Notes: generated from the letters alone by a model not told the origin. Positions 51,742 to 63,866 are shown, counted from the first letter of the stretch. The stretch: 64,000 bases of DNA from Paramecium tetraurelia (GCF_000165425.1 NW_001799477.1:62001-126000), one strand, 5' to 3'. Numbers and translations: made by a program.

Positions 51742-51764
51742 AAATAAATAAATAAATATATAAT

Positions 51765-53093
51765 TCATAAAAATAAAGTTTCATTGTTTGTTATATAATA
51801 GGGTACAATCTATGCAATTCTTTGGAGCCATGCATGATTGTACGCCTGTTGTGCAGTGAATCGATCACGAGAAAGTCGTTTCATAAGATTCTCAATAAAA
51901 TCTTTTAATTCTCTTGATGCCGTAAATGGAATCATGAAGCAAGCCTAAGATACAAATAGACAGATTACTGTTTTCATTAATTCTTATTAATTCTCTTTCC
52001 AAGGTGGTTTACCGAAGCATAATTCATAAGTCAAAACACCCAATCCCCAAATATCACTTTTCTTATCGTAGGTTTCGCCTTCTAAAATTTGGGGAGAAGC
52101 ATATATGATGGTTCCACATTGGGTTTGTCTTTCTTCGTCTGGAGAATACACACAAAATGAGAAATCTGCTAGCTTAACCTATCCAAAACTTAGAAGGATA
52201 TTATCAGGTTTGATGTCTCGATGAATTACATCTTGATTGTGTATGTACATCAATGCAAAAGTAATCTGTTATACATACTATGCTGCTACTCTCTCTTAAA
52301 ACTTTTTCATGGGTTACATTTGTTAAAGAGTATTCAACTGTCCATGCGAACAATATTCTAAGACCAACACGATTTCAGTAGCTACAATATTGTAAGATGA
52401 TTTACGAGTCTAGAAGAAGGTGTACAACTTAGTTATATTAGGATGTTCGAGAAGGTATTGTATTTTGATTTCCCAGGCTAATTAAGCTTGCATATTCTCT
52501 TTAATAATTTAAGATTTTTGGATCACTTTCAAGGCAACCAAAAATCCTGTTTATGTATGTTTTGCAACAAACACCTCGCTGTATTGTCCATCTCCTAGTT
52601 TTTTGATGATGGTAAAGTTCTTATATTTTTATTTTTGGTTTTCTGGTTTTTTCATTGGAGAACTTGCTTAACTAATAGGAGTAGAAACTTATTTCTTATT
52701 GTTTAATAAACTGTATACTTTTGTATATTGTTCTCGTACATCGGACATCAAGGGAATGAGAGGGATTATAGGAGGGATATCTGATTAAAAGGATAATGAT
52801 TCCACTTTTTTCGGAAATAAGTATTCCTATTTCGATTTCAATGTAGGTTAAATGACCAAGGATTTCTGTGGAAGGATTAACGGGGAATTGCCTATGCTTT
52901 TTAAATCTGTATCAGTTTTAATTGAGTTGGTTTAGTATGTTTGATACTTAGGTTATTGGTCTTATTGAACAGATCCATAATTGGTCCTCGATTTTGACAG
53001 CACCTAATCTACATATGACATAATATTGGGGTTATGCACTGAGGAATTGGGTAATCGCTAATATGGTCTATATGGCTGATAAGGATAATTCAT
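51765..53093 (-). CDS. Ser/Thr protein kinase, Aurora-like, with DFS in place of DFG
   Basis: A 434-residue kinase with one 24-bp intron (GTAATC...TCTTAG, about 51950). Exact codon count. The N-terminal 150 residues are Gln/Pro/Ser-rich. The kinase domain has the glycine loop KKLGDGQYSEVF, VALKVI lysine, catalytic loop VIHRDIKPDNILL, an activation segment TQCGTIIYASPQILEGETYD, and SDIWGLGVLTYELCFGKPPW. The metal-binding triad reads LADFSFC, so Gly of DFG is Ser. The T-x-CGT activation loop and W-x-LGVLxYExLxGxPPF motif resemble Aurora kinases, which act in mitosis and cilium disassembly. DFS is tolerated in some kinases, so activity is possible. The gene ends 23 bp from the convergent giant protein gene. 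Confidence 0.88.
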
Positions 53094-53240
53094 TTAATTT
53101 AATTACACATCTAATATATTAAGAAAATATATATAAGTCATAATAGCTTTATTCTTAATATATCACATTTGTTATAGAATATTGGCTAATTTTAAATGTC
53201 ACTCCTTATTTACAGTATAATTATAGTATTATAGAATAAG
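53094..53240. promoter_or_regulatory. Compact divergent promoter region
   Basis: The 147 bp between the Aurora-like kinase start (53093, minus) and the FolD start (53241, plus) contain TATATATAAG and TTAATATATCACA-like AT blocks but no frame. Both genes must be driven from here. Confidence 0.4.
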
Positions 53241-54254
53241 ATGATCTTAAATGGGAACTTATTAGCTAAAGAAGCCACCTCTAGAACTTTCTAGTTTATC
53301 AATTACCACACCTCAAGTATTCACTCTTAAAATTAAAGAAAACTCTGCTTTAATGAGACCTGGCTTAGCCATAATCTAGGTTGGAAACAATCCATCGTCC
53401 TTAACATACGTTCGTAAGAAGATAGCTCTCTGCGAAGAACATTAAATACATCATGAACTCTATCATTTTCCTGAGACCATCTCCCAAAAAGAAATCGTTC
53501 ATCGAATAAAATCTTTAAATTAGAAAGGATCAATAGATGGAATTCTTGTCCAAGTACTTTCTCTAATTATCAAAAGCTTCCATTACCCCCTCATTTATCT
53601 AGGTTGGAAATCTCCAATGAAATAAAACTAAATAAAGACATAGATTGCTTACACATGGCCAATTTTCAAAATCTTCTCCAAAATGGTGAAGATAATGACA
53701 TAATACCATGTACACCTGCTGCCGTGCTTCATATATTGGATACCTAGAATATAGATGTGAGAAACCAGAATGTTACTGTGATTGGTCGAAGTCAATTAGT
53801 TGGATTTCCATTATCTGTACTGCTACTTAAAAGAAATGCCAGAGTTACTATCTGTCATTCTGAAACAACAGTTTAAGAACATGTAGAGAAAGTATATATA
53901 TTAATAAACCATTCCTTAGGCTGATATAGTGATATCATGTGCAGGTCATAAAGAATTGGTCAAAGGAGAATGGATCAAAAATGGGGCCAAGGTTATTGAT
54001 GTTGGAATTACAAGGATCCCTGGAACCAATTAGATTGTTGGTGATATTGAATTCTAAAAAGTTTTCATATCTCTCAATTCTAGGCTCTTCCTAGAGTCAG
54101 TTTCATCACTCCCGTTCCTGGAGGAGTAGGCCCTTTGACTGTTTCCATGTTATTTAGAAATCTTTACAGAGTTTGGTGTAGATCCAATGGATTGAAGGCC
54201 AATGTAGACGAATAGGAAGATGAATTAGACTATGCCTAAAACTACTAATTCTGA
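53241..54254 (+). CDS. Methylenetetrahydrofolate dehydrogenase/cyclohydrolase (FolD/MTHFD type)
   Basis: A 305-residue enzyme with four introns (22, 23, 28 and 23 bp). Span minus introns is exactly 306 codons. I chose ATG 53241 because [12 protein letters not shown] matches the usual LDGxxLAxxI start, and the first intron (GTATTC...TTAAAG) restores frame into [20 protein letters not shown]. Further family motifs are [46 protein letters not shown] (NADP site), [18 protein letters not shown] and [19 protein letters not shown]. It interconverts methylene-, methenyl- and 10-formyl-tetrahydrofolate for purine and thymidylate synthesis. It is the two-activity form, with no formate-ligase domain. 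The catalytic-lysine region YVRKK is present. Confidence 0.93.
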
Positions 54255-54648
54255 ATTACCTTATAATTTAATCACTTTAAAATAAATATTCCAAATTAAT
54301 ATAAATTACCTTTACAATTAATAGCATTGAATTAAAGAAAATGTTTAATATTTTAAATAGCTGAAATTTTAATTTAATCTATTAAACAGCGATATAAATG
54401 ATAATAATTTTTTGGTTATTTAGAAAGTTAATTGCTTAAAATTTTCTTTAATATTGCATTTCCTATTTTTTCTAATGACAAAAAAGAAGGAGCCAGAAAA
54501 TAAGGTTTTAGAATTTCCTTAATTTTCAATTTAAATAATTATAAATAGTTAAGAAAGAGATAATAATAATCTTAAGGCATCTACTAGCATAAAGAAGGTA
54601 GCTTTAAATAGGATTGATAAATTATTAATAATGATTTATTGTATTAAC
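54255..54648. other. Convergent 3' spacer with a doubtful small ORF
   Basis: About 394 bp between two convergent stops. A plus-strand frame from ATG 54475 (MTKKKEPENKVLEFPQFS) stays open with TAA glutamines to TGA 54750. That would overlap the last exon of the trichocyst gene by about 100 bp. The first 50 residues look more coding than the flanks, so it may be a small gene or a fragment. The evidence is thin. Confidence 0.3.
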
Positions 54649-55891
54649 TCATGCTTTAGCAATTCTTCCATTTAAGAAATCTAAGAATGGTGGAGTTTGG
54701 ACCACTTACAATGCCTTAGCTAAGACTGCTAATTCTTATTAGACAGATGACTAATGATATATAAGAATATAGATTTACCACAATATCATCATGAATTTTA
54801 AGATTGGCAGAATAATTATTATTTTCAGTTCTTAATCTATCTTAATAAGCTTTAAGATCAGCTTGTCTAGTTGAGATCAAAGTTTCAACATCAGAAATTC
54901 TAACTGTTTTATCTTCTCTTTCTTAATAGAAATCAGCATATTATTAATCAAATACTGCTTTTTCAGCTGTCAATTATGATCTTCTTAATTCATCTTATTA
55001 TTTTTAACTGTCTTCATCTTTATAAGCTTTAGTCAAGGCATCAAAGATATTCAATCTTAAACTATTCAAGAAATCACACATTTCTTTTAATACTTATCTA
55101 TCTTTGAAGTTGATTCCTTCTGTTAAATTAGTTAATGCTTAGATGAATGATGAATATTGATGTCCAAAATTCTCAGTATTAGCTTTGACTTATCTTAAAG
55201 CTTTGTTGACTTTGTGTTTCTATTCATCAGATACTTCAATGAAAGCAGCTCTAACTTCTCCACTTTTGAATAGATCAGTTAATAAATCTAATGCTTCATC
55301 TATATTTCTTAAAGCATCAGTAAATTCTGTTGTGGTCAATACAAATGAATCATGTTATGTATTTCTAGCTGCTTCAGCTTCTTTGAATGATTAAGTGTTG
55401 TCTGTTTATTTGGCTTTGAGTCCTAATAAGATCTATAATATGATAGTGATTATAATATACATCATCTAATTCATGCAATCTTGGAATCAATTCTGAATTC
55501 AATACTTTCTTTTCTCTATTGATATCAAATTCAGCTTGATTGGCTTATGAACTGAGTGAAATAACTTTAGCATTATGTTCACTTTCAACAACTTCCCATT
55601 GTGTATTTTCCAAATTCAATCTCTCTTCAATTTGACGACCAAAGGCTTTGACTCCCTCTACTAATGAATCTACAGCTCCAGTAACTCTCATTGTAACTTC
55701 AGCTAAATCAATAACCATATGTCCAATCTTTGATTATGTTAATTCATCTATTGAAGATTACACACCTGGATTAACATACGAATCCATCACACCTTAATTA
55801 CTATTTAAGTTAACCAATCTATAACTTACTTCGTAACTGTTGTTCCTGAAACTAAGAATAGTAACATCACTGCGCTATATAATCTTTTCAT
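54649..55891 (-). CDS. Trichocyst matrix protein (TMP) precursor, second copy in window
   Basis: A 385-residue secretory protein with introns of 29, 28 and 28 bp. Span minus introns is exactly 386 codons. The signal peptide is MKRLYSAVMLLFLVSGTTVT. The mature-type helical segments read EVTMRVTGAVDSLVEGVKAF, IEERLNLENTQWEVVESEHN, NIDEALDLLTDLFKSGEVRA, KALRQVKANTENFGHQYSSF and QELAVLAKALQVVQTPPFLD. This matches the TMP family plan and is clearly related to, but diverged from, the TMP at 38113-39212. TMPs are proteolytically processed and crystallise in dense-core secretory granules (trichocysts) for defensive exocytosis. Spacing to the divergent small ORF is 122 bp. Confidence 0.9.
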
Positions 55892-56013
55892 TTAATTCGT
55901 TTTTGTAATTAATGATAATAATAAATTGTCATTAAAAAAACTTCTTCTTTATTTCAAATAGCTACTAGCAAATTGGATCTAAATCATTTTAGTTTAATAT
56001 TTTGAATTGAATT

Positions 56014-56343
56014 ATGGGTAGCACTTCTAATTCTCAATTAACTGAATTAAGAGATGAGAATGCATTTATTGGCCCTAAAGAAGTTCATTTGAAAAGAGAT
56101 TACTAATCTGAAAATTCTTAAACAGGAGTGGCCTTTTATATATAATTTAGAATTGAATCTTATAAAAACTTTAAATTCCAGGTAAGTAGTATCCCCTTGT
56201 TAGCATAAATATTAACTTGTAATTTTTCAAAATAGATACAATAAAGTCAATACAATAATCTGAAAATAAATTCTTATTTTAAAATCCTTTAAAGAACACC
56301 ACTTTATCAATTATTCACATAACAAATAATATTATTGATTTGA
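56014..56343 (+). CDS. Possible small MGxxS-start protein or gene fragment
   Basis: A frame begins MGSTSNSQLTELRDENAFIG and runs 109 residues to TGA 56343, using TAA/TAG as glutamine. If the plausible 22-bp intron GTAAGT...TTGTTAG near 56180 is removed, it ends sooner, at about 56263. The first 50 residues look coding and could be N-myristoylated. The rest is AT-driven Ile/Gln/Asn sequence. It may be a short gene or the 5' remnant of a decayed one. No family is recognised. Confidence 0.35.
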
Positions 56344-57991
56344 GATTTGGGAGTAATTATTTTATCTTTAATTTTGATTTATTTATTTTAAGTTCGATTA
56401 GCACCTCACATCATTATTTAATTTTATTTATGTCATCTGATTGATAGATTCTCCATATATAAATGCAGTAAATTAGTAATATATATGATTGCAAAGTCTA
56501 TTACCATTATAAGTCAACTCTTACCATCACATTTCTATAGAAAAGCAGAATAGATTTTCAGTATCTTCAAATTTTTAAATCAACTTACTATAATCAGACT
56601 GATAATTTATAAATTTATAATTCAATACATCCACATTTTTCTGGCAAATCATAATTTAGAAAAATGATATCCTCATCCGATAAGCATATCAACAAAAATA
56701 ACATAATAGCTCATCATTTTTAGGCTCATGATCACAAGCCGCTATGTTTAACACTTAACTATCTCCTCAGGATTCAAATATTAAGAAATAATGGAATAAT
56801 TTACAATTTACAATATTTTGATTCCCATATTCACGAGTAATTTGGATAGATTAGGACAGCAGTAAATTATCATAGATTATTTTATATAATCAAAAATAAG
56901 AGTTTTAACAAATTATAATTAAGTATTAATAATAATATAATATTTTTTATATAATAAATAGTTTATCCATCATCACTCATGTTTAATAACGTATAATCAT
57001 CGTGTTGATTCTATTTTCAAATCCTAGCATATGATAATTATGAATACAACCATTAATTTATTCGGCTTTATGGATTAATTTAGACAGTATAAACTCACAT
57101 GCTTCAAGAATGGTTTCATCATTCGTATCTAATATCAAATATATCTAATAAAAAAAATCTTCCTTATGGTAGTCTTTTGAAAATGATTAGTACAACTAAT
57201 TCAACATAAATTACTAAACTACTATTTGAAAATATGAATAAATTTAAGTATGATCTGTGATTGTTTTATAGCAACCTCAAGAGTATATTGAATGAAAATT
57301 TGATGTTAACAGTGCTTCATTATGGATATCTAGTTAATTTATATGTGGATTTTACCTAAATTAGTTTAGAAGTAAAAAATTCCCTTTCAAAGATCCTAAA
57401 GAATATATTCTCATATAGATTTTGAAAAGTATTTACCATCTCAGATTTAGAGAACCTTATTCAATAGTTATTTATATTTATTGGGAAGATCAAGTCAAAA
57501 TTTTAATTTGATTCACAAATATTATAATACATATTGTTATTAAGTATCTGAAAGATATTGTCTAAATTTGGGAAGGTAATGTTAAATAAGTATTTATAGA
57601 AGGAATAATATAATATTATCAATTAAATATTAAATACTTATATCATTTCCTAATTACAATTCAAAACTAGGAGAAGGAATAATACAGAATAAGGTCTTAT
57701 AGTAACAACTATTATAAGAAGCAAGGTCCAAAAGGCATTCAAAAGTTGAGATCTGATCTTTTGTCTAGTAATTTGAGTCACCATAAACAAAAAAGGTTTT
57801 AGTAGTGAATGAGAGCATTAATTAGTATTAGAAAAACTAATTTATGCATTTTTTGATGATTCTCCATTCTATGTGGAGAGATATCATATGAATTAATGAT
57901 TCTACAATGGTTTAGGAAGAGAAATTAGATCAAAGGAAAATTAATTAGATTTTAAAAGTGTATTTATTGAAATATATATTATGATTTAGAG
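56344..57991. other. Gene-poor AT-rich stretch with possible degenerate coding remnants
   Basis: About 1.65 kb without a supportable gene. Between about 57660 and 57990 plus-strand fragments have coding character: NQEKEQYRIRSYSNNYYKKQ, GPKGIQKLRSDLLSSNLSHH, then in another frame EHQLVLEKLIYAFFDDSPFY and YNGLGREIRSKENQ. They are separated by TGA codons and frame changes that no intron I could find repairs. A decayed gene is the best explanation. No RNA gene or mobile element end was seen in the rest. Confidence 0.35.
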
Positions 57992-59444
57992 TCAAGCTTA
58001 CTTTTTATGAGGGAGAATGACTTTTTATTGATTTTAAACCATAACTTTTTTTGTAAAGATTGAGAGTTCATCCAAGCTTTTTTTAGAGATTCCATCAATA
58101 GATTATTTGGCAATCCTTCCTTTGGATATTCGTTCACAGCTCCTTTATTCTTCAATAGTTGTTGTGTTGAGTGACTTTCTAACTAGAATCTTCTTGATAA
58201 GTCTGTCAATGTTTTGATTATTATTATCAATCTCTTCTATTATAGTGAGACAAATCTTAGCAGATAATCGATTTGATGGGTCGATTTCAAGCATATAAGG
58301 CAATAAGATAAAGAGCTGGTCCATCTTCATCGAGTTGACTTCAGGATGCGAAGGTTGCTTCTTCAATTCGTAATACCCATCTTTGTTGATTTGATATACG
58401 GTTTATTTGGCTGATTTTGTATTAAACAGATTTTCTCCCGTTAATCTAAGTTTATATTGAATTTATTTATTACAATTTGTAGAGCAGACATCCAAGACTA
58501 TAGATGTCAGCTTTCTCATCATATTGTTTGTCTTTATTGTAATTGATAATCTCTGGAGCCATGTAGCCAGGAGTGCCTGAAGTGGGAAAGTTCAATTGGT
58601 TTTTGATTTTCCTTGCTAGGCCAAAGTCAATCAACTTGACTGTTTCTGCCTTCATGATATTGAGTGGATTGATGTCTCTATGCATTACTCCCTTATCATG
58701 GATATATGAAACTGCATCCAAAAGTTCCTAGAAATTAATTATAATAAGTGTTACTTTCATGATTTTGATGGTTTCTGCTATGGATAATCCATACTGTCTA
58801 CTTGAGAGTTCTGAATACAGGGTTCTGCCGTTGATGTATTCCATAATGATGTAATAATATTAATTGTCAGCGTAGGTTTCTTTGAGTTTGACTATGTTAG
58901 GATGGGATAGGGAAGATAAAAGAGAGAGTTCGTGAACTAATTAAGGCTAATAATATAATAATGATTAAAATTCTTACTATTCCACCTTCATGTTGGGCAA
59001 TTTTCAATTTATCGATCTTTTTGATGGCATAATATAAATTGGCATTGTCTGCGGCAACACATCTGTAGACAGATCCTGTCATGCCACTTCCCATTTCCAT
59101 TTGAAATTGATAAAAAGAAAGAATTGGCTGGTAAAATATTTTTCCAGCAATCATTTCTTTTAACAAGTTGAGTTTTGGCCCATAAACTATCTTGAAACCA
59201 TTGTTATATGTAAATTCGAAACCCACAATGCGTTTTTCCTCTAGAATCCATTTAATTGTTGTAGTGAGATTCATCTTGAGATTATACTTGGGTTATTTCA
59301 TGATATCCTAATCAATCTTGAACTACTTCATACATCAGTCATAACAAGTTCATCAGAGAACAAATACAAAGAATAGTTTTTATCTTTGAAGAAATGTTTT
59401 CTTGTGACTTGGACAGTGAAAAGTGCATTCTCATAGGGTAACAT
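57992..59444 (-). CDS. Protein kinase with N-terminal PH-like domain and HRDIN catalytic loop
   Basis: A 446-residue protein with introns of 26, 31, 27 and 28 bp. Span minus introns is exactly 447 codons. Residues 1-110 resemble a PH domain (ENALFTVQVTRKHFFKDKNY, then SLYLFSDELVM, and LKEMIAGKIFYQPILSFYQ). The kinase domain follows: MGSGMTGSVYRCVA glycine loop, YYAIKKIDKL lysine, HEGGI helix C region, MEYINGRTLYSEL, catalytic loop VMHRDINPLNIM, LIDFGLARK, GTPGYMAPEI and ADIYSLGCLLYKL. The catalytic-loop lysine is Asn (HRDIN instead of HRDLK) while Asp of HRD and DFG are kept. Ciliates have many PH-kinases of this kind. The substitution may reduce activity. It lies 23 bp downstream of the RdRP gene on the same strand. 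Confidence 0.86.
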
Positions 59445-59467
59445 TATTATATTTAATTCATAAGAAA

Positions 59468-62400
59468 TCATTCATTTTTTGAGATTTATTCAAAATTTAT
59501 AATCTCTCTTCTAAAGAAATACCAACTGCAACCTTTAAACCATTACTAACTCCTGTTTGTTAATCGACTACACAGAAATTTACAATCATCAAAATTTTTA
59601 ACCTGATTTTTTACACATTTGACAATTCTCTCCAACAAATGACTCTCTGAGGTCTTTTCATTAGGAAGATAGATCACTAAGAAATGGATTATCCATATCT
59701 AAATCAGTCTTTCTTGTTCTATCTAAGATAGAATGTTATACAACTCCAATTTTAACTATCCTAAATTAAGCATCATAATTTCCTGAAAACTCTCCTAATT
59801 TTCTTCATTCATTTTACTTTCGTAATATCCCGTATACATTTCATACTCATCCTTGATGTCATACAATTTCATCCAAGCATTAAATGTGTCTGTAATGTGA
59901 TTTAAACATTTCAGTGCCTTGATAATATGCATTTCCCCCAAACACTGTCTAACATATTGCTCATAATTATTCTCTTCCTTAATCCAATAAAAACGATAGA
60001 TAAATCTTTCATCAATATTGACTTGATTAGTCTAATATAATTACGGCTTATCCACCATATATTAGTCAATTATCTTAAAAATATCCTGGCGATCTTATTT
60101 TTCATGTTACTGCAATCCTATATGATTACATTCTACATCTTAAGAGAACTAATAATTCAAAAAATCACACAAATAATCAGTTAGCCCTCCCTAATCAAAT
60201 TTCAAAAATTCAAATTCTTCCAATCCTTTGGTCTTATTAATTTTCTATCTCTTTGAAATCAATCTCTTATCCCAAGATACAAAATAAGTATTGGTGCAAA
60301 ATGGAGTGCTGTTTTATTATTTATTTGAAAATATGATACAATTTATGTATTCATCATATGCAGTCTTATTTTTAAGTCTTCCTATAACCTCCAATCTCGA
60401 TAATCCAATAACGTTTAACGTCTTTTGTCTATCCTAATTACAATCCTCTACAACTATCAACTTCCCTTCCAAATATTAGACTTGATCATTCGGCTTTCTT
60501 ATACATATCACTTCTAATCGTAAATTTAATATAAATTCATTACCTCCCTCATTTAAAATTCCATATTAATCAACCACTCCGAACAGTCTCTCTGCCTTTT
60601 CGACTAAAATATTATACTTTTATTTTAATTATTGTATCTCTAATAATTTCAACTTCTCATACACTTTTTAAATAAACAAGCAATTTTTTTCATTCAAATA
60701 GTTTCTCTTCATCACATTGATTTATTCTATTATTGGGCTTAGTCCACATAGTTCACTTTTTAAGTCCAAAGAAACACTTCGTACGATAAATGCCTTTGAA
60801 ATTTATCCTAAATGCCCTAAAGAATTATTTTAGTTTCAAATTTTACAATTCAGTAATTAAATAAAGACATCTTCCTTAACACCCATCTAATAAAAAAGTC
60901 TAATTAATCCTCTATTCAAAAATGCTCCTCTATACTTATTATAATCTATTATTGTGATTTAATCATTAAAACTTGAAAATATCTTGTATTGCGAATTTAA
61001 TTAGATAATGTTATCTTTTAAATTGTTATTCAATTACAAAATATATTAAACCCCATTAAATACAACCTTAACAACTGAAATCTCCTAATTCATGAATATC
61101 TCCCTTATTTTGTCTATCAAATTTCTGGATATCTAGCCAAACTGACTAAAATTATTCTCATTGATTTAATTTCTTATAACAACGATAATAAGTTATTTGA
61201 ATTCTGTTGTTAGGCCATCAATAAAGAAATTCCGAAACCTAGATTTGACTTCTGCCTTCTATTATAAAGTCGAATTCTATTTGAAATTGGCCAAAATATA
61301 GTTATCTAATTCCTTATTTGAGACTTTATTCATCCATATGATATTTGATCTCAATTCTTTATTGTTCCACCCTAAAAATTTCCACTATTCAGAACAAATA
61401 GTAAAACCCTCAGTTAATTGGAGTTTAAAGAATTCTCCAAAATTCGATCTATTTTTCTTAATCAATTTTCCATTGTCATCTCTTAGGCTTAATTTGACAA
61501 AATTTTGATTTTGAAATACTGTAGTTAGTAATTTGGGTTTTTCTGGTTTACTTATCATAGGGATGTAGCCTGATGGAGTCAATCTAGCTTGTTTTAATAG
61601 AATAGGTCTCTAGAGGCATGCATTTTATTGTACCTAGCAGCTAAGTTCTTTAAGTTCTTTTTGAAAAATAAAGAGATTCCTATTATTTTGATCAGAAATT
61701 CGAATTGAACTTGACAAATTTTAACTCAATCTCATAAATGATTGGAAAACAGAATCAAGAATGTAATCCGAATTTTATTATTACTTGCACATTAAAATTA
61801 ACAATGTTTTCAAATGATGACAATCTATAATACGATTTTATGAGAGAATGCAAATGAAATTATATTTTTATTCAAAACTAAGATTACTCTTATCTAGTTG
61901 TTATTATAAAGTATCAAATTTGGAATTTCTTTCTGTTTATTTAAAAATATTGAGCTAAATTTTGCTATCATAAAGTATCATCTTCTATTTTAGTCTTAAT
62001 TATAATTAATTAAGTAGCCTTACTTCATTACATGATTTATAATTATTAAACTAAATTTCGATAATTGTGTTATTCAAGATTACAAACTTTTCTAATATAT
62101 TTTGATACTTTTGAAAATAAGTATTCAAATAGATGTTTTCAATTCTTGTCCATTAAGTCTAAGTATCAAGAAAATCAATTTTAGTTTTATCAAATAAAGC
62201 AGCACTACAAATTGGTGGATGATTTAATTTGAAATACAAATGAGTTTGATAAGCATTATTGACAATATGACAATATTCACAATTATTCAACTAAATTTCT
62301 ATTTTCAATTTAAGTTTCGCTACTATATTGATAATTATGATTATGCTTTCTTCCTGTTATGTTTGCTTATTATTATAAATTAAATAAGTCTCTAATTATA

Positions 62401-63326
62401 ATTTACCTAAATCTTAATACTAAAAATAAGGAGAAAGATATAATTATATTGGTTTTGTTTTGGGGATATCTAATTTCATTTGAATTAGATCCTCTGCAGT
62501 AATGTAAAGGAAGTTTAGATCTGTCACTTTGATGCACCTATTAAATTCATATTGTGACTCAGAAATGAATTCTTGATGTTCTTAATGTTCATTCAGAATT
62601 GGAATGAAATCTGAATGTTCTTAATGCTCAGTCAGAATTTCTGCTTATTGAAAATTGATTGTAACTGGCTGCGAATCAGGTTATATGTTGAAGGAATAAA
62701 ATTTAAGATTCATAAAGCATTCTTTTGTTAATTTAAAAGTTATTAATACTGAATTATTTTATTTCTAATCTGCTTCTTTTTGATAAATTGCTATACTATT
62801 AAACTCTTGAACAGATTGACAAGTTATTAATCGAGAAAGTGTTTAAATTAAATTATCCAGTTCTCTCGTATCAATTTCATTACCATAGCAAATATTGTAC
62901 TCTAAATCAGTTTAAGAATCCGGACTTATAAAGGCATAGTTAATTTCTGATTATTTGATTATCGAATCGCTTGTCTTATCTATATAGTCGTTAAGTAATG
63001 TTTCCAAAAAAGACACCTATGTATAATTATTGTAATTTGCATCTCCTTAAATTTATGCATTATTTTGGATGTTCTCTTCAAATTTAAATTCTACTTATTA
63101 GATCTAAATTTTTAATAGGTGTACATATATTTGATGATCAGGTAAAATTTCATTTAAAGCCAACTTAACTTTATCATAGATAATTGTAGCAGTAGTTGAC
63201 AACACTTGCTTATTTGTGATATTTTAGAGGCGGCATCTTACATAGTAGTCATTCTCGCTAGAAGGAGGGTGTTCCTTAAGATAAGAAAATTGAAATTACA
63301 AGAAAAGTAAATTGATTCTATTTCAT
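59468..63326 (-). CDS. RNA-dependent RNA polymerase homologue with a divergent catalytic site (RDR3-like)
   Basis: A 1,259-residue protein with introns of 25, 24 and 30 bp near 63270, 61600 and 60830. Span minus introns is exactly 1,260 codons. Start MKQNQFTFLEHPPSSEND. The RdRP region begins at about residue 560 (RLTPSGYIPMISKPEKPKLL) and continues FLNRGLIRLFYQMGVKED, CGLSPIIEQINVMKRNYLNE, ERLFGVVDQYGILNEGGNEF (near residue 885), then INCIIF...YFVSWDKRLIS (near residue 980). In active QDE-1-type polymerases the stretch before YFVxWD is SGSDLDGD. Here it reads TPFCTNT, so the metal-binding aspartates are gone. Paramecium RDR3 is described as an RdRP with a highly divergent catalytic domain needed for transgene-induced and endogenous siRNAs and surface-antigen regulation. 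This gene or its paralogue fits that description. Confidence 0.82.
62555..62640. repeat. Short imperfect tandem repeat inside the RdRP-like gene
   Basis: Two neighbouring copies of about 40 bp on the minus strand encode ILTEHQEHSDFIP and ILNEHQEHQEFIS at about residues 220-245. The DNA repeats TTCATTCAGAATT and GTTCTTAATG elements. It is an in-frame local duplication in the poorly conserved N-terminal half and does not disturb the frame. Confidence 0.6.
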
Positions 63327-63866
63327 ATATAATTATATGAAATTTTTAAATAAATTATTATCGTTAAATATATTAGAGAAATTAATATCTAGATTACTAT
63401 TCTATTTATTATCTATTTGAAAACTAAGAAAATAATTTATATGTTATGTATCAAATTGAATTAAAAAATAGAAAACAATTAAAAAAAAGATAGATGTCAG
63501 AGATTTATAAGGTTTTATTCTAATGAATTTATTAAAATCCTAAATTATAAATTCTAGATATTTCAAAATGAAATCCTTACCCAAAAACTCTCACAATTTG
63601 TTAAAAAATAAGATCTAAAACCTAGATTGGCATCCATACCTTTCATGAAAAGTGTACTTAAATAATTTTAGTTAATACCATTTTTACACATTTCTAAATT
63701 GAAACCACTCTTAACCGTAAAAATTAGTTTTTAATAAGTATTTTTATAATAAAATACTTTAACAAGTTATTTTATAATAATATTATTGTAAATTCATTAG
63801 AAGAAGCCAATTTTTTTAATATTTTTGGATTCATGAATTAATTGTTTCATTTTTGAGAATTTTTTT
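63327..63866. promoter_or_regulatory. Divergent intergenic region
   Basis: About 540 bp of very AT-rich sequence between the RdRP-like start (63326, minus) and the start at 63867 (plus). No frame with coding character is present. Both promoters lie here, and no distinct element can be assigned. Confidence 0.4.

Noticed and set aside
55185-55394. 69-residue plus-strand ORF
   Set aside because: Antisense to the second trichocyst matrix protein gene.
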